Made by a program: the position numbers and the translations under genes. Positions 14,001 to 26,486 of a stretch of 64,000 bases of DNA are shown here, one piece after another; position 1 is the stretch's first letter, and each line of letters begins with the position of its first letter. Origin of the DNA: Straminergon stramineum (taxonomy: Eukaryota; Streptophyta; Bryopsida; Hypnales; Calliergonaceae); the NCBI GenBank assembly GCA_963920665.1, contig OY987264.1:35382906-35446905 (forward strand). The letters are read 5' to 3'. The notes under the pieces were generated by a model, which saw only the letters and a program-made list of their open reading frames with translations, did no database searches and was not told where the DNA came from.

Positions 14001-17000
14001 CACTAATTCCTACACCAATTTGGGCAGCTTTTATCATGCCTACATCATTTGCACCATCTCCAATGGCTAAGGTGACTACCTTTCCTTCTTCTTTCACCAA
14101 CTTTGTAACCTACAATACACAATCAATTTTTATTTTTATTTCTTTTAAAGATTCGTTATTGCAAATTTAGAAAATTTAGAAAATGTTAAGGATTTGTCAT
14201 AAAATCACAAAAATATAAACCTGAGCTTTTTGAAGAGGAGAAACACGACAACAAACTACTGCTCGACAATATTTACACAATTCCAAAAATATCAATCGAT
14301 TGGGTTCTTCTAATGCAATGCCGACTGAAGCACCTTCTATCACAGTGGCCATATTAGATGATTCTGATCCTATATTTTACAATAAGAATTCATTACTACA
14401 AGTTATTATATCATGACATAATTTTTACTTATTATAGTATCTTTGCATTAGACATCTGAAATTATTATTCAATATCCTTTTTTAATTCCAAATGTGGAAG
14501 AAGTTTAGTTTACAAAAAATTATAATGTATGGAAAGGTTGAATGAAAAGCAACTAATTCTTACAATTTTAGGCCATATACCATATTTAGGTGATGTTTTG
14601 TGAAGGATTCGAGCTTCTTCAACCATACTTCTTAGCAATTGAGGCACTGTAGAAGCTATAGATTCAGATAATAGAAACAAATGCATTGACTCTGCTAGCA
14701 AATTACATGACAATCCAATTGAAACAGCTGTTTCTAGCTTATCACCAGTTAATACCTACAAGTTTTTGAGTTACAATACCATTATTCATATATACAATAG
14801 TATAAAATCTCTAATGATAGATTTAAGCACATGACAAAATTATATAATCAAATCAATTATTTATATTGGATAATTGTTTGATGTTTGTATTTGTGATTTT
14901 GTTTGTATGATGGAATCACAACACATGGAGTTGCTAGGTCTTTTTTGGTATACCATTAGTAGTAGAGTTGGTTTACTCTCATATGCCCAATCTTCATATA
15001 TCATTACTTTGGAATTGATGTTTAATAAAAGTAAAACTTGAAAATTATATAATTTAGAGGTCGTATCTATTTTTCCTCTTCTTTAATCTATTTCTCTATA
15101 ATTGCTAAGAAGTATCTAAAAGAGGATTTTTAGATCCTTCATATGATCCTTTTAGATTCTAAAGTAATAGACTACATTTTCCTATATTTGATTTTTTCAT
15201 TTGCAATCTATAAAAAAATTTGATGACTTTCCAACTACCTTCCAACACAAGCCAAACAATACTTTTAAATCAATATATTTAATTCAGAATAATTGCTAGA
15301 AACTCAAGCACTGTTTGTTGCATTTTGGTCCAATATTTATGATTTTCTCTAGAGTCTAGAGTACATCAAAACTAAAAACACTTTTATAATTACTAATAAT
15401 ATATTATATCCTAAGAAGATAAAAATATTAAGATAACTCTCTAAATTAGAAAATTAGAAAATACAAAATCTCAAAGAAATGGATTTTTTATTATATTTTT
15501 TGAATAAATAAAATATAACAATAGAAAGTTTCAGTTTGGCTAATATTGAAAATTCTTTACACCAAAATAAACACTAAAAATATTCTTTCCATGCTTTAAA
15601 ATGCATAATGGAGAGAGATTAATTTGTAAAGTTTATTGAAAATAGAATTCATATTTTTTTATTCTTTTACAATAGCTGCAACTCCTATTAAAACTATATC
15701 TCCACAAAATTTGAGCATAAAGATGTTCAATAATATTCTTTATACAAAACAATAAGTAAAACAATGTATTATTGAAGTTCACTGTTTCCCACTATGCTAA
15801 TTTAAAAAAAGAATTATATTAAACAAGTTTCAAATTATGTTCATATCAAGTTACATTGAAATTCAAATACTTTAGATCATTACTACCAAATTTGTACTTG
15901 AAAATGGCTCTAGCAAGCAAATTGTGACACAAAATAGTAAATGTCTTTCTTAGCTTATTCTTCATATTATTTAGAAGATGATGTTTTATATAATGTTGCT
16001 ACTATGATGACTATATTGACAAAATTAATACAAACTATAAAATTTGCATAGATTTCATCAATAGATAATTGGAATCAAGTCTATACAACAATTAAATAGG
16101 CTAGTAGTATCAAAGTATTGTTATCTAAAATGTGTATTACAGACACTTTATATTGAGCAATTGTTTTTGCTATACCAATCATCTTACATTCATCCTTTAG
16201 AATCTAATGACTTTATGACAATAATATATTCATACTCCCATGCATTTATGATAGGTTGAACAAGTACCTTTATTTTTAAATCTATCTTATTTCAATGCTA
16301 CAAAAAAATGATATTAGGAATATAAAAAATTGCAATCACATAATTACCCATAATTTAATTCCAGCTCCACTAAGTAGGGTGACTGTTTCTGGGACACCTT
16401 CTTGTAATTTATCCTCTACTGCTGATACTCCCAATAGAACCTAATGTTACAAGATATTTCAAATTATAATGACAAATAATATTTTGTTTTCATATCATGA
16501 ATTCATGAAGATTTTTAAAATTAGAATGTCAAGTCTTTGAATTAATGATTTTCAAACAAACCTTTTGAATGTCTAAAATAAATATTTCAAATGAATTCTT
16601 AAATTGAAATAGTTATTTATGATTTAATTTTTTTTTAAATTAAAGAAAATCATTAAAAATATTATTATTCTTTTTTTAAATCATAAAAATTATTACAATA
16701 TGTATCTCTTACCATATCTTTTTCAATGCTATCAGCAATAGTAGCAAGTTTTTGCTCACGATCGTCAAGAGCTAGACTTGCTTGAGAAAAATGAATTGCC
16801 CAATTTCGAAATTCTTCATGACTTAACTATCATTTTGGTCCAATAAAGTTTAGTTGACTAAATTAATTTGAAAGTAATAAAAAAAATCATCTATGTAATT
16901 GAAATTTATGTGGTGAGAATATAAATACTCAATATTTCCTTGGTTCTAAATGTAATTAGTGTCTTTTTGTTTAATGAAGGAGACACTAGTATTATTCAAA

Positions 17001-17294
17001 AACAAAGGGAGTACTAGACTTTGCATTACACACCTCTCGTTCAGCCATGCACAAGGTACGAAATCCACATTTGGCAAATTCTTCAAGATGTTGTTGACTA
17101 ATTTCAGCTAGTGCATCTTGCGAATTTGCAAGTCTTTTAAATATTATAGAATCTGCTCCTTTGCAATACAATTTTATCCTACAATTCAAATTTCATATAT
17201 AATTTGTGCAAATAAATGTTAAAAATTCAAAATGCATTAATTGATTAAGCAAAAATATTCTCATGGATCCTATTACAAGATTTAGAGAAATAAC

Positions 17295-17353
<59 letters not shown>

Positions 17354-20300
17354 CTTCCTTTATGTTCTTGACAAATGATGCTCATTCTTTTGCGCTCCGG
17401 TGTAAATTCTAACATTGCCAAAATCCTAAAATGTTCTAAACCTTGACCCTATAGAACAAGCAAATTCAATATTTGTATCATTTTATTTATATTTGAAATT
17501 TGTTTCCAGATTACATCTTAATTGTCAACAATGAAGTATACATATTTGAGATGTTGAAATCATCTATGAAGTTTTGATGATCTTATTTGTATCGAATCTC
17601 TATAAAATCCTTAATATATTTGTCAATCATTATATAAATAAATGAAGATGATGATTACTAGCTTCCATGGCAACCTCAATAAAAATAACAAGTTCTTCGG
17701 GTGTGCGCTTTTTCAGGTGAAAACCACATTCTGAAGCTCCCTGAACATTATGCCACATCAAAATATTGACAATGACCTTCATGATAATTCTTCCATATTT
17801 AGAATAGGCAAGCCAATCATAGAAAAGAATTATATTCTAAAAAAACCATTCTACTTGATTGTTTTGTGTTTTCACTGTTTTGAGTAATGCAAATTGAACA
17901 CAAAATCATCATTTGGATTGGTTTTTTGAGTGCGGATTTCTATTAGTGAGCGAGATTGAAGACTATATTGAAGGTGATATTATCAATGACACTTCTTGGG
18001 TGGAAATAGCAAGGGCAACTTTAGAATATCAACAAGTTGTATAATGATATTCCCTCTGGTCCAAAATGATATTCCAATTGACAAGCTATTCAAGACCTTA
18101 GGTTGAAAACAACATTATTTCAACCGATTTTGAGCTATAAATAGAGTTCGGTGCACTCATGTTGTCTGGAACTTTTGGATTTTAGAGCCCTTTTAAAGTA
18201 CGATATCACTACTAGAAAATTCAATTTTTCTGTTGTTTTGGTTGTGTTGATTTGGACAAAAACACAACCAAATCAATAGAAAAGTGAATCAAATCAACGC
18301 GATCGAAACAAAAAAAAATGGATTTTCTAGTAGTGTATTAACCTTTAAAAGACATTTCATGCCCTTGGGCATTCTAACTGAGGAATGATGAGCTATCATG
18401 AATGGCTCTTTGCAAAAATTGTTGTGTTTTTAACCTCTTCCCCACAGCCATTGAATGAGGTTGCAGGACTTTGAAATCTCCATCACTATAATGAGAGCAT
18501 TGTAGATCAGGAGGTGCTTAGGTGGGGGTATTTTATTGTAAGGTTGTCCAAGAGAAAAGAGATGTTTAGTTCACAATGGAACTATGCGCAAAGTTGTTTT
18601 CCATTCTCCTACAAATCCATTTTTCTTGCTTGCTCACTCTAAAATCATTATAATTGCAAATTCCTAGAATTGCCCTTCAAGAAACAAAAAATGTTCTTTA
18701 AAGGTTAGGCTTATTGCAATAAGAGGAACTAGAAGATCATTTTGGGACGGAGGGAGTATCATATAAAATATATATACATGAGACAATATATTAAGTAAGT
18801 GTTAGGAAAACTTACTTGAACAAGTGCAGCTTCATCAGGAGAGGTGGATTGATAGTGAATTTCTTCACCTTCATCGTCAAAGACATAGTTTGGAATGACA
18901 GTATGACAAAGAGCTATATGTGTAAAAAAGGCACGACATCTTTGGGTTTGGGGATTTGAAGAAGTGTTATTTAGAATGTCAATGAGGATTGGATCATGGC
19001 CTACATTATGCACGGACTTACTTGTTTCTTCATGATTTTTTTCTTGGGACTCAAAGGTTTTTGTTGCATTTGATGATTCTGATGATGACTTTCCATACAC
19101 TTCACCTCCAATGGAACATTTTATGAATGCCATTAAATTTTGGGTCAATGTCCCAGTTTTATCAGACAATATATATTCAACTTGGCCAAGTTCTTCAGTT
19201 AAGCCAGAGGCACGAGCACAGGCAGGCAAGTTGTTGCCATGATGAAACATTTGAATGTCCCAATTTACATAAAGGCATTGCACTACTTTTACTATTTCAA
19301 GGGTTACATACATTGAAATTGGTATAAATTCATTCAACAACAACACAAATCTGCATTATATTTTAATAATTTATATTAAAATCTTAAAGGTCATTTTATA
19401 GAAAGTTAAGTCTATACCAATTATTTTGAAATATATGATGAATTAAAGTATATATAAATTTTAAAGATGTGATATCCATTTCAATTGTTTCACTAAATAT
19501 GCATTGATTTAATGTGAAATGTAAATAACCTTAACATTTGAATCAAAATTAAAGATAGTGAAGATTTAGGCTCAGGCCAATGAGTTTGAAGTGGAAGATA
19601 ATATGGCCATTTATTAGTTTGTTCATCTATCAAAATATTTGCAGCAATAGCCAAACCCAAACATAAAATACATAAAATAATCAAGATGATTCCTACTAAA
19701 TAATTGCTATTTTTTTCTAAAGATGAAACCTGCACCATTCAAAACTAAGATGATTATAGATGGAAAATTTAAGAAAATATATATTACTAATTCAAAAAAA
19801 AATTCTTGTTTTCAAAATGTCTTTTAATTTTTTTTTACATTAAAATACTAAATATTCATTTTGAAGATACAAATTTTGAAGCACTTAAAAATTAGACATC
19901 TTATTTTTTTAAATATATATTATAATTGCACTTCATAAGATCACTTTAGACAAAGTCTTATGACTAAGATGAAACTAATCTAAAAATAATCATAGGAGTG
20001 TGAAAGTCATTAAAAAAGATACTATAAGAGATGTGATGATACTTTTTTTCTTAATCAAACTTTTAAACAATTTTCATCCTTTTTTCTTTCACAAACATTT
20101 ATGTACATACAACATATATTTGAGTTTTAAAGGGCTTGAGACATTGTTGAAAGTACAATTACATCCAAAACTACACTTTTTAAAACATGTTTTTAGTTTT
20201 AGCTCAAATGTTTTAAAGCCTTTGGTTCATCAAAAACTAAACTTTTATATTAAAATAGATTTAGATGTTAGCTTAAGAATTCTTAGAACATATGAAGATT

Positions 20301-22582
20301 TGAATATCTATTATTTAAATTACCTTATGTGATCCAGAGATCATATTACGCATGAGCTTAGTATCCATGCCCGTAAATACAACTGCCCCAAGAATCCACT
20401 CAGTGTGACACAAAGTTGCCCCTCTTAATAAAATTTGTGTTTCATCTACCTCTAATTTTCCTTCGCCTTGCAAATTTATAGAACCTTCAAATTGAAACAT
20501 TCGATTATTTGGCTTTTCACATTTTATCACCATGCCCCAAAAAATTGAGAGTGATAGATTTCCGCCTTCAAATATTAATTTAGATAATTTATAAAAAGAA
20601 TGGCGTATTTTTAAACTCGACTCACCATCTAAATTTGCAGTTTCTATATAAGCCAAGCCTAAATGAAAAAACCCATTGACATATTAATTTTATATGATGG
20701 TTAAAGCATATAGAAAATAATACAAAAATGTATTTTTACTTCAATCAAATGTAATTTATGAAACCATCTCAAATGGAATAAATATTGTAGTAATCATGCA
20801 TATTGATTTCATATTACAAAATTCTACCTTGAGGATGTGATGATGATAGAAAAACTAAATCAGCTGGAAATTCTTCATCTACATTTACTTTTAATATATC
20901 ACCAACAACAACTCTACTCCAATCATCACTAATGAATTCATCATTTTTTAGAATTTCAACTTGTCTTTTGTTAACCTACAAAAATGTTGTATTTAAATCA
21001 AATTTAATGCCCTTTTACAAGGTCTTTTAAGAGTACATGAAATCAATATTCAAATTAACATAATTTTCAATGAAAAATAATTAAAAAAAATAATGGAAAA
21101 TGCTTAATTCACCTTTTCATCAGATGCTCTACGACGTAATTCATCACATCCTTCTTTAAATCCATTCAAAAATAATACAAACATAAGGGGTATAAATGTA
21201 GTTCCCCAACTTGTTGTTGATATTTCAGATTTACATTGAAGTGCAGATATGACCAAAAAATAAAGATTTGCAGGTCGACGAAATTGTCGAACTAAGTTTC
21301 TTGGAATAAAATCATAATGGTTATATCTTTGTGTCTTTATTTCATTTGTGCAAAACCTGTTAAATATTTTTTTATGCTATAAAGAATAATAATTTAATTG
21401 AAAATTTTCATTCTTATTTCTTAGTACCTCAAATTAATTGGAATTTTTTTTAAATGATTGCAATTTGAAGTAAATAGAAATTAATTTTGATTCATTCTAC
21501 TACTAAATGAATACAAATCTATTATGTAGTGTAGACTCTCAATCATAAGATATCTTTTCAACTACTAATAACGATGTAAGAAAAATCTTAAAACTCAAAA
21601 TCTTGATTTGAATTTTTTATTTATATTAAACTTTAAAGTTTTTACAATACAAAATATATATTTGAAAAACAATAATAGTATAATATATTTTCTAAGCACA
21701 TTAAAAATAAGCAAGGGAACAAGCTACTTTTTTAGGGTTTTAGGATTTGGATAGTAAATGATGGTCTTAGGAATAAGGTACTATATTTTTTTATAATATT
21801 TCTTCTTTCATATTTGATTCACTAGAAGAAAACCTTGTTGCTTTCAATAAAATCTACATAATTCTATTTAATGTAATGTAAAAACATCAATTTCAACGCA
21901 AAATTTGTATTGGAATTGATATTTCTATGTTACAAAAAATAGAAATGTCATGTAGATTTTGTTGCAAGCAACAAGGTTTTCTTCTAGTGATTTGAAACAT
22001 TTAAGAAGATTTCTCTATAATTTTAAAAATTCCCATTCAATAAGTGGTAAACAAATAATAAAGATGAAAAATTCATATCTTAAAGTTGAAGTATTCCAAA
22101 AATAAAAATGGATCATTTAAATTATAGGATTTTATTGAAAAATAAACTTACTGTTGTGCCTCTATAGCTGAAGTTCGAGCTGATTTAGTCACATGTACAT
22201 GAATTGTTCTTTGTTTTCTTTTCACCTATATCAAATGATTGTGATAATTTTGAAATCAATTTCAACATATACATTTATATAGTAGCAAAACAGAATTAGC
22301 TTATAAATTAAGAGTTTCTTTCTTAAAGACTATAATTCATACCCACCATGTTAGAATTTTTAACGAATAGAAAAAGTTAACACCACAATACAATGTATTC
22401 TATATTGCATTGACATGAAATAATTATGTCAATGTTATCTACATTTCTTAGCAAAATCCAATGATTTGCAAAATGAAAATAAGCAAATTTGCAAAGTTTA
22501 CCTTGTATGGAATTACAGGCTCGGTGACTAAAGACGGAGAATGATTTGGATATTGTTCAAGATTTTGATGATTTGAAGTCAT
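6057..22582 (-). CDS. P4-type ATPase (phospholipid flippase, ALA/ATP8-like), 18 exons
   Basis: Flips phospholipids to the cytosolic leaflet at ATP cost; plant members normally work with an ALIS/CDC50 subunit. Exons (minus): 22582-22502, 22225-22152, 21356-21113, 20975-20828, 20658-20324, 19729-19530, 19350-18816, 17740-17675, 17448-17354, 17178-17034, 16826-16713, 16440-16348, 14755-14581, 14369-14221, 14109-13910, 9584-9231, 9002-8323, 8053-6057. All junctions are GT-AG and phases match, giving about 1894 residues against the usual 1100-1250. Visible: [15 protein letters not shown] near 75-95, actuator loop DGES at 193-196 (usually DGET), PISM at 371-374, DKTGTLTQN with phosphorylated Asp about 424, SPDEAALV near 530, KGAD at 599-602, TGDK near 713, [12 protein letters not shown] near 807-818, GDGANDV at 835-841, then C-terminal membrane helices to about 1090. 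The start is the first ATG of a frame running into exon 2. Least certain are the exon 8 donor and the exon 17-18 join. Confidence 0.93.
10305..11756 (+). repeat. Older TTAA-family copy split by insertion of copy B
   Basis: The left remnant, about 10305-10613, resembles 10900-11150 of copy B: GATTTATGATGAGAAAGTTATA, then GGATTCATT and AAAAATCTCACCATTA. The right remnant, 11542-11756, resembles 11330-11520 of copy B: CAATCTA, GGTCTAAGTTTTTGAATTTTTTCC, then CCCATGGTTGGATATG. Between them lies copy B, bounded by TTAA. Removing B and one TTAA rejoins the remnants. The whole lies in intron 15 of the flippase gene. Confidence 0.65.
10618..11537 (+). repeat. TTAA-flanked inverted-repeat element, copy B (920 bp)
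   Basis: Flanked by TTAA at 10614-10617 and 11538-11541. The left end is CCCCCAAAGGACC and the right end is GGTCCTTTAGGGG. Sequence outside the TTAA pair shows no further duplication (AATGT on the left, ACACC on the right). Internal blocks are shared with copies A and C. It lies inside intron 15 of the flippase gene and inside an older family member. No coding capacity. Confidence 0.85.
12054..12632 (+). repeat. TTAA-flanked inverted-repeat element, copy E (579 bp)
   Basis: TTAA at 12050-12053 and 12633-12636; ends CCCCTAAAGGACCAAG and CTCGGTCCTTTAGGGG. It shares the right-hand layout of copy B (GTCAAAATTTCTAAATTTTTTCCC, then AGTGGCAGTTTTTGA) but has its own middle with repeated GGGCAG/GCAGC words at about 12225-12270. 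It belongs to a sister subfamily and sits in intron 15 of the flippase gene. Confidence 0.8.
13173..13724 (+). repeat. TTAA-family element, copy F (about 550 bp), right end decayed
   Basis: The left end is TTAA-CCCCTAAAGGACCAAA at 13169. The right end is degenerate (CCATTAGAGGTTGC near 13724). Internally it resembles copy E: GATATTGTTTTCCAATCAAGTGCC, CACTCTTGAAGGTGTTAAAG, then a late TTCCAATTTTGGGCAATTT. It lies in intron 15 of the flippase gene. Confidence 0.65.
16931..17016. repeat. Stowaway-like mini-MITE in flippase intron 10
   Basis: Left end AATATTTCCTTGGTTCTAAA; right end, reverse-complemented, AGTACTCCCTTTGTTTTTGA. The inverted pair continues inward to AGTGTCT on one arm and AGACACT on the other. 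The CTCCCT start next to TA is the usual Stowaway (Tc1/mariner) end. It is about 85 bp and lies just inside the intron after exon 10. Confidence 0.6.
17295..17352. repeat. (AAT)n microsatellite at the exon 9 donor site
   Basis: About 19 uninterrupted AAT units. On the coding (minus) strand the intron starts GTATTATTATT, so the repeat begins within the 5' splice site of flippase exon 9. Confidence 0.95.
18050..18756. mobile_element. Stowaway-like element, 707 bp, carrying a nested CACTA MITE
   Basis: Left end TTCCCTCTGGTCCAAAATGA; right end, reverse-complemented, CTCCCTCCGTCCCAAAATGA. Both are flanked by TA (18048-18049 and 18757-18758). CTCCCTCCGTCC is the classic plant Stowaway terminus (Tc1/mariner superfamily). 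A CACTA-type MITE is nested at 18207-18335. It lies in flippase intron 7. It is longer than a typical Stowaway MITE and has no transposase frame. Confidence 0.7.
18207..18335. mobile_element. CACTA-type MITE, 129 bp
   Basis: Ends CACTACTAGAAAATTCAATT and, reverse-complemented, CACTACTAGAAAATCCATTT. Flanked by a 3-bp duplication TAT (18204-18206 and 18336-18338). CACTA start plus 3-bp target duplication matches the CACTA (En/Spm) superfamily. Subterminal arms contain an inverted pair TTGTGTTGATTTGG and CCAAATCAA. Confidence 0.85.
21820..21989. mobile_element. CACTA-type MITE, 170 bp
   Basis: Both ends read inward CACTAGAAGAAAACCTTGTT, and the identity extends about 24 bases before a few mismatches. 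Flanked by ATT at 21817-21819 and 21990-21992, a 3-bp target duplication typical of CACTA elements. Inside, AATTTCTA and TAGAAAT segments add further symmetry. It lies in the intron between flippase exons 2 and 3. The well-preserved ends suggest a fairly recent insertion. Confidence 0.88.
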
Positions 22583-24360
22583 TGTATCTTTTCAAGTTTC
22601 ATTTTCTTCATTTTTGTTTAATTAACAAAATATTTTCAAATTTTCTATATAAATATCAATAAAAATTATATGATTATAATGCATTCTAATGATGATTGTT
22701 ATGGTCTTTGATAAATAATTCATGAATAGTATGTATTGCATATTTATAAAATAATTATCTCAAATAATTAAAATTATTATTTTTTAATTTCAAAAGATTA
22801 TTTTTTAGAGTGATTTCAACATAATGAGATTTGAATTTTAAAAAAGGATTTCTAATACAAATGTATTTGGGCAATTGAAAGAAATACTTGTTGATTTTGT
22901 TGTGTTTTTACTATTGTATTAGGAAAAAAATTGGATTTGAAATAAATAAAAAAAAATATGAAGAAGTAGCGAGCAAGAAATATAATGCATCTTCAAAAAA
23001 TTGAAGCCTAAGATGAATATTCTCTAAAAGCTATGCACAAAATAGGAAAAATTAAAAATTAAAGATAATGGATAGTTTGATTTCCATATTTTTAATTTTA
23101 GAAAATAGGAAAAAATTCAATTTTTTTTTAAAAGACGTCCATTTTTTTCAATCTATAGGGTCTACTAATCAACTAGTTACATCATGATGACAAAAAATTC
23201 TACAATCTTTGCGTTGATACAAAGATAATACACTTTGATCACATATGCTAGATGGAGAAATATTATTTTTAGAAAATTATTTGGTTAACTTAAGTAATCC
23301 TTGTAGATGACATCAAAATCCCAATTTTTAACTTCAAATTTTCTTTCTTGGCCTAGAAATAATACTATCTCTAGAGGTTTGGGTGATATTCCATTGAGGA
23401 TTGTTTAAAAATGTGAATCTATCTTTAATAAATATAAAAAAATTAGACATTATATATAATAGTTTTATGTACCTTAATTATGAATTTGGAGTGCTTTGGA
23501 TGTATAAGGCAAAAGTCATAGTCAAAAAAATTATTGCCCTACATAGGGTGACAAAAAATAGTACAAATGTTTTTCGTAATTGCTTAATTAGTATAATGTC
23601 TTCAATTGAATAATTTGGTGCACTCCTTTATTTTTTTTGGTTCATTTGTAAGTATATAATGTTCATTTCAATGGATGAATTTTGATATTAATATTTCAAA
23701 TAGTCACATCATATGCATTTTGAAATTTCAGAATTAAGAATTCAATCCTTCTTCAACTATAAATACCTTCATATTTTATTAACTAATAGAACATCACATT
23801 CCTTAGAAGATTAACATCGTAAATCTTCCATCACATTTTTTAAAAATCAATACAATATTTTAGGGTTTTTAAAAATTATTTTGAGCCAATTTTAAATGAT
23901 TTTTTTTACCTTCTTATAACCTTGATTTTAATGACAAGAAGCTTCCAAATTTTTATAGCGAGAGGTAATTTTTCAACTTGTTATAGGAATAAAAAAACTG
24001 TATTATTGAACAATTCAAATAGGCTATTTAGGCTATTTTAGTTTAATAACACGCTTTATAAAGTAGAAAAACATTTGTCACTTATTTTTTTTGGTAGAAA
24101 TTTAAACCTTAAACAAATAGTGATTTTATTTTTCATGAAAATATATATTTAAATAAGATTATTATTTGGGAAAAGAAATCCTTCAATTGCAATATTCAAA
24201 CTTAACCTCTACAAAACCAAAAATTCTAATTTTTTGGAATGTAAGTTAAATGTACTATACAGTGAAATTTTGAGTAATAATTCAAAGATGGCTTTCAAAC
24301 AAAAGTTATAAACTATGACCTATAGATCTCAATAATGTGTTTGGTTAAGAATAGCACTAG
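22583..24360. other. AT-rich intergenic DNA upstream of the flippase gene
   Basis: It presumably includes the flippase promoter (minus strand), but no clear TATA box or other motif stands out in this AT-rich sequence. No gene recognised. Confidence 0.4.
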
Positions 24361-24369
24361 TAAATGTAT

Positions 24370-24580
24370 ACTAACTTAGGGCTTTGTTGCTCTTTGTACT
24401 ACTAGTAATACTTCACTAAAGGTTATGGCAATTGTTTCCAACTTGAGAGACTTTGGCGACAATAACGTTTTTACAAATATTGAAGCTCTAAAGAAGGATG
24501 AGGCTAACTTTGGAAAATGGTGTGAACCCTCTATTGTAGATGCAATCCACACATGCACCCTCATCATGGAGACGCAAAAG
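24370..24580 (+). repeat. Diverged repeat, first copy (partner at 26487-26732)
   Basis: Shares with 26487-26732 an ordered set of words: GGGCTTTGTTG, CTACTAGTAA, AATATT then GAGCTCTAAA-like, GTGAACC.CCT, then TGCACCCTCATCATGGAGA versus TGTGTCCTCATTATGGAGA. It includes an open frame from 24425 of 90 codons with no recognised family. Probably decayed copies of one mobile or pseudogene sequence. Confidence 0.5.
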
Positions 24581-26486
24581 AATAGTTTGAGTTTGCATTG
24601 TCAATACAAAAACTACAAAGCGGATTTGGACCTCGTAGTTGCAAAATGGACCATATATTCTACTTCTTTTTGTAAGTCTCATTTGTTGTTTCATTAGTTG
24701 TGTAAAAAATCATTTAATTCTCTCCAATTTTTATTTTCTACATTCCAAAATTTTCAAGCCTTTGTTTTGGAAACTAGTTGAACCCCAAAGTTTTCCATTG
24801 GTTCCTCAAAAAACTTTTCATCTCTATCAATTGAAAAGATATATAAAAATTTGTAGGCTTCAATTTTAGATGTAGGATTGTGGAATTCTATAATTTTTTC
24901 CACAATCCTACATTCTCTAATTTCATGATTTTTGCCTTGGCTTCAAAATTTTGTTATTTCATTATCGCTTCATTCCAATATTTTTGCCCTAATTTCAATT
25001 CTTAGTTGTGACTTCAAATCAAGCCCCTACAGTTTTAAAGTAGTGCCTATGTTTTTTAGTATAAAAATCCTAAGTTGACTCCAAAAATTGGCTAAACTAG
25101 TGACAATCTAAAGGTCATGACTAAAATTAAATTTTTTGGTCTAAATTTTCAATTGGACAATATAAATTTTTCAAACAAAAGAAAATTGGTTCGTGATGAA
25201 AAGAAAATCTTGCAAATTTTTCCTACCTAGAAATATATTTGAATGAACTGGATATAAACACTAGACTTTTGCATCAACCAAATTGCTTCCTTAGGTATAA
25301 ATTGGTCTATTGAAGTGGTCATGTCTATTCACCATGGTTTGATTGTACATTGCCAAATAGTAAAAGCATGAAACATTTATGAGTCCCCTCCAACAAATCT
25401 ACACTAATAATGAATAGTTAGAAAAAATTGGTATAATTGGCAATGAGTCGTATAGGAAAATATTAACCACTCAAGAGCCAAGGGTGACAAAGGCCAAAAA
25501 TGGCCTCAAATATCTTGAAATTTGTGATTCATTATGATTACTGACAAAAAAACTTTGAATTCTATCCCAATATATAAGTATGAGCTCTATAATTGCACCT
25601 ACAACTTTTAAAAATTTCAATTCATTTGACTATATTGATTTTGAAATAGTTGATATTAATTATTTTTACTTTTCTAAGGCACCAAATTGCAGGCAACAAG
25701 GCTTTTAGAGGTCATAGCTAACTCCACAAACATACAATTGCATGTTTTTTGGCTAAATTGTACATAATGCAAGTTGATAGTCATCACATCCAAAGAATTT
25801 TAAATTGATGAGATCTTAAATATTTTTATATAAATCTTGTAAATAATGCATTTCTAAGAGCAAGAAAAAAAATTCATCTAAAATGGGCAAAGTCTCAAAA
25901 GACTAGTCAAGGCACCAATGATGGGCCAACCTTTCATAAGCACTACTTCATTATTAATACTTAAAAAATAATAATTTAACTCGCTTTCTGGACTCAAGAG
26001 TCAATTTTGGACTCATATATTTCAATTAGGAAAGATACATTTAGAGGTTTGTAAAACATATTTATATTCTAAAAATAATAGATTACACCTTGAGTTTGTA
26101 AAATTGGTCTTTTTTGGTAGTAATGAAATTATTAGGTATCTTATTATAGATTTTTTAAAGAACATAAGAATCACAGAATTTAATAGCAACTTAGCAAGCA
26201 AGCAATGTGTCCTCTCAATTACAAAAATGTTGAAGCCATTATCAATAGAAACTAAAGAAAGCTTTGGGAAATTAAATTCAAAATAGGAAATTCTTACTAA
26301 AGATGTATCTCAAATTGAAAAACAATATGCTATAGATGATTTATAAGCAAAAACATTAGAGCTCAAAAATTTGAATTAAAAAATATGTTTGGAGAGTATT
26401 TTGTTTTTTAATCCTAGCCAAAATTCATTACAACATTGCTTGAATTGAGCTTCTCAATTTCAAATTCCTATGTAGTTGATAAAAAA

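Noticed and set aside
17660..17674. Longer form of flippase exon 8 using a donor near 17660
   Set aside because: It would leave phase 1 and break the frame into exon 9 ([10 protein letters not shown]); the donor at 17675 keeps phase 0.
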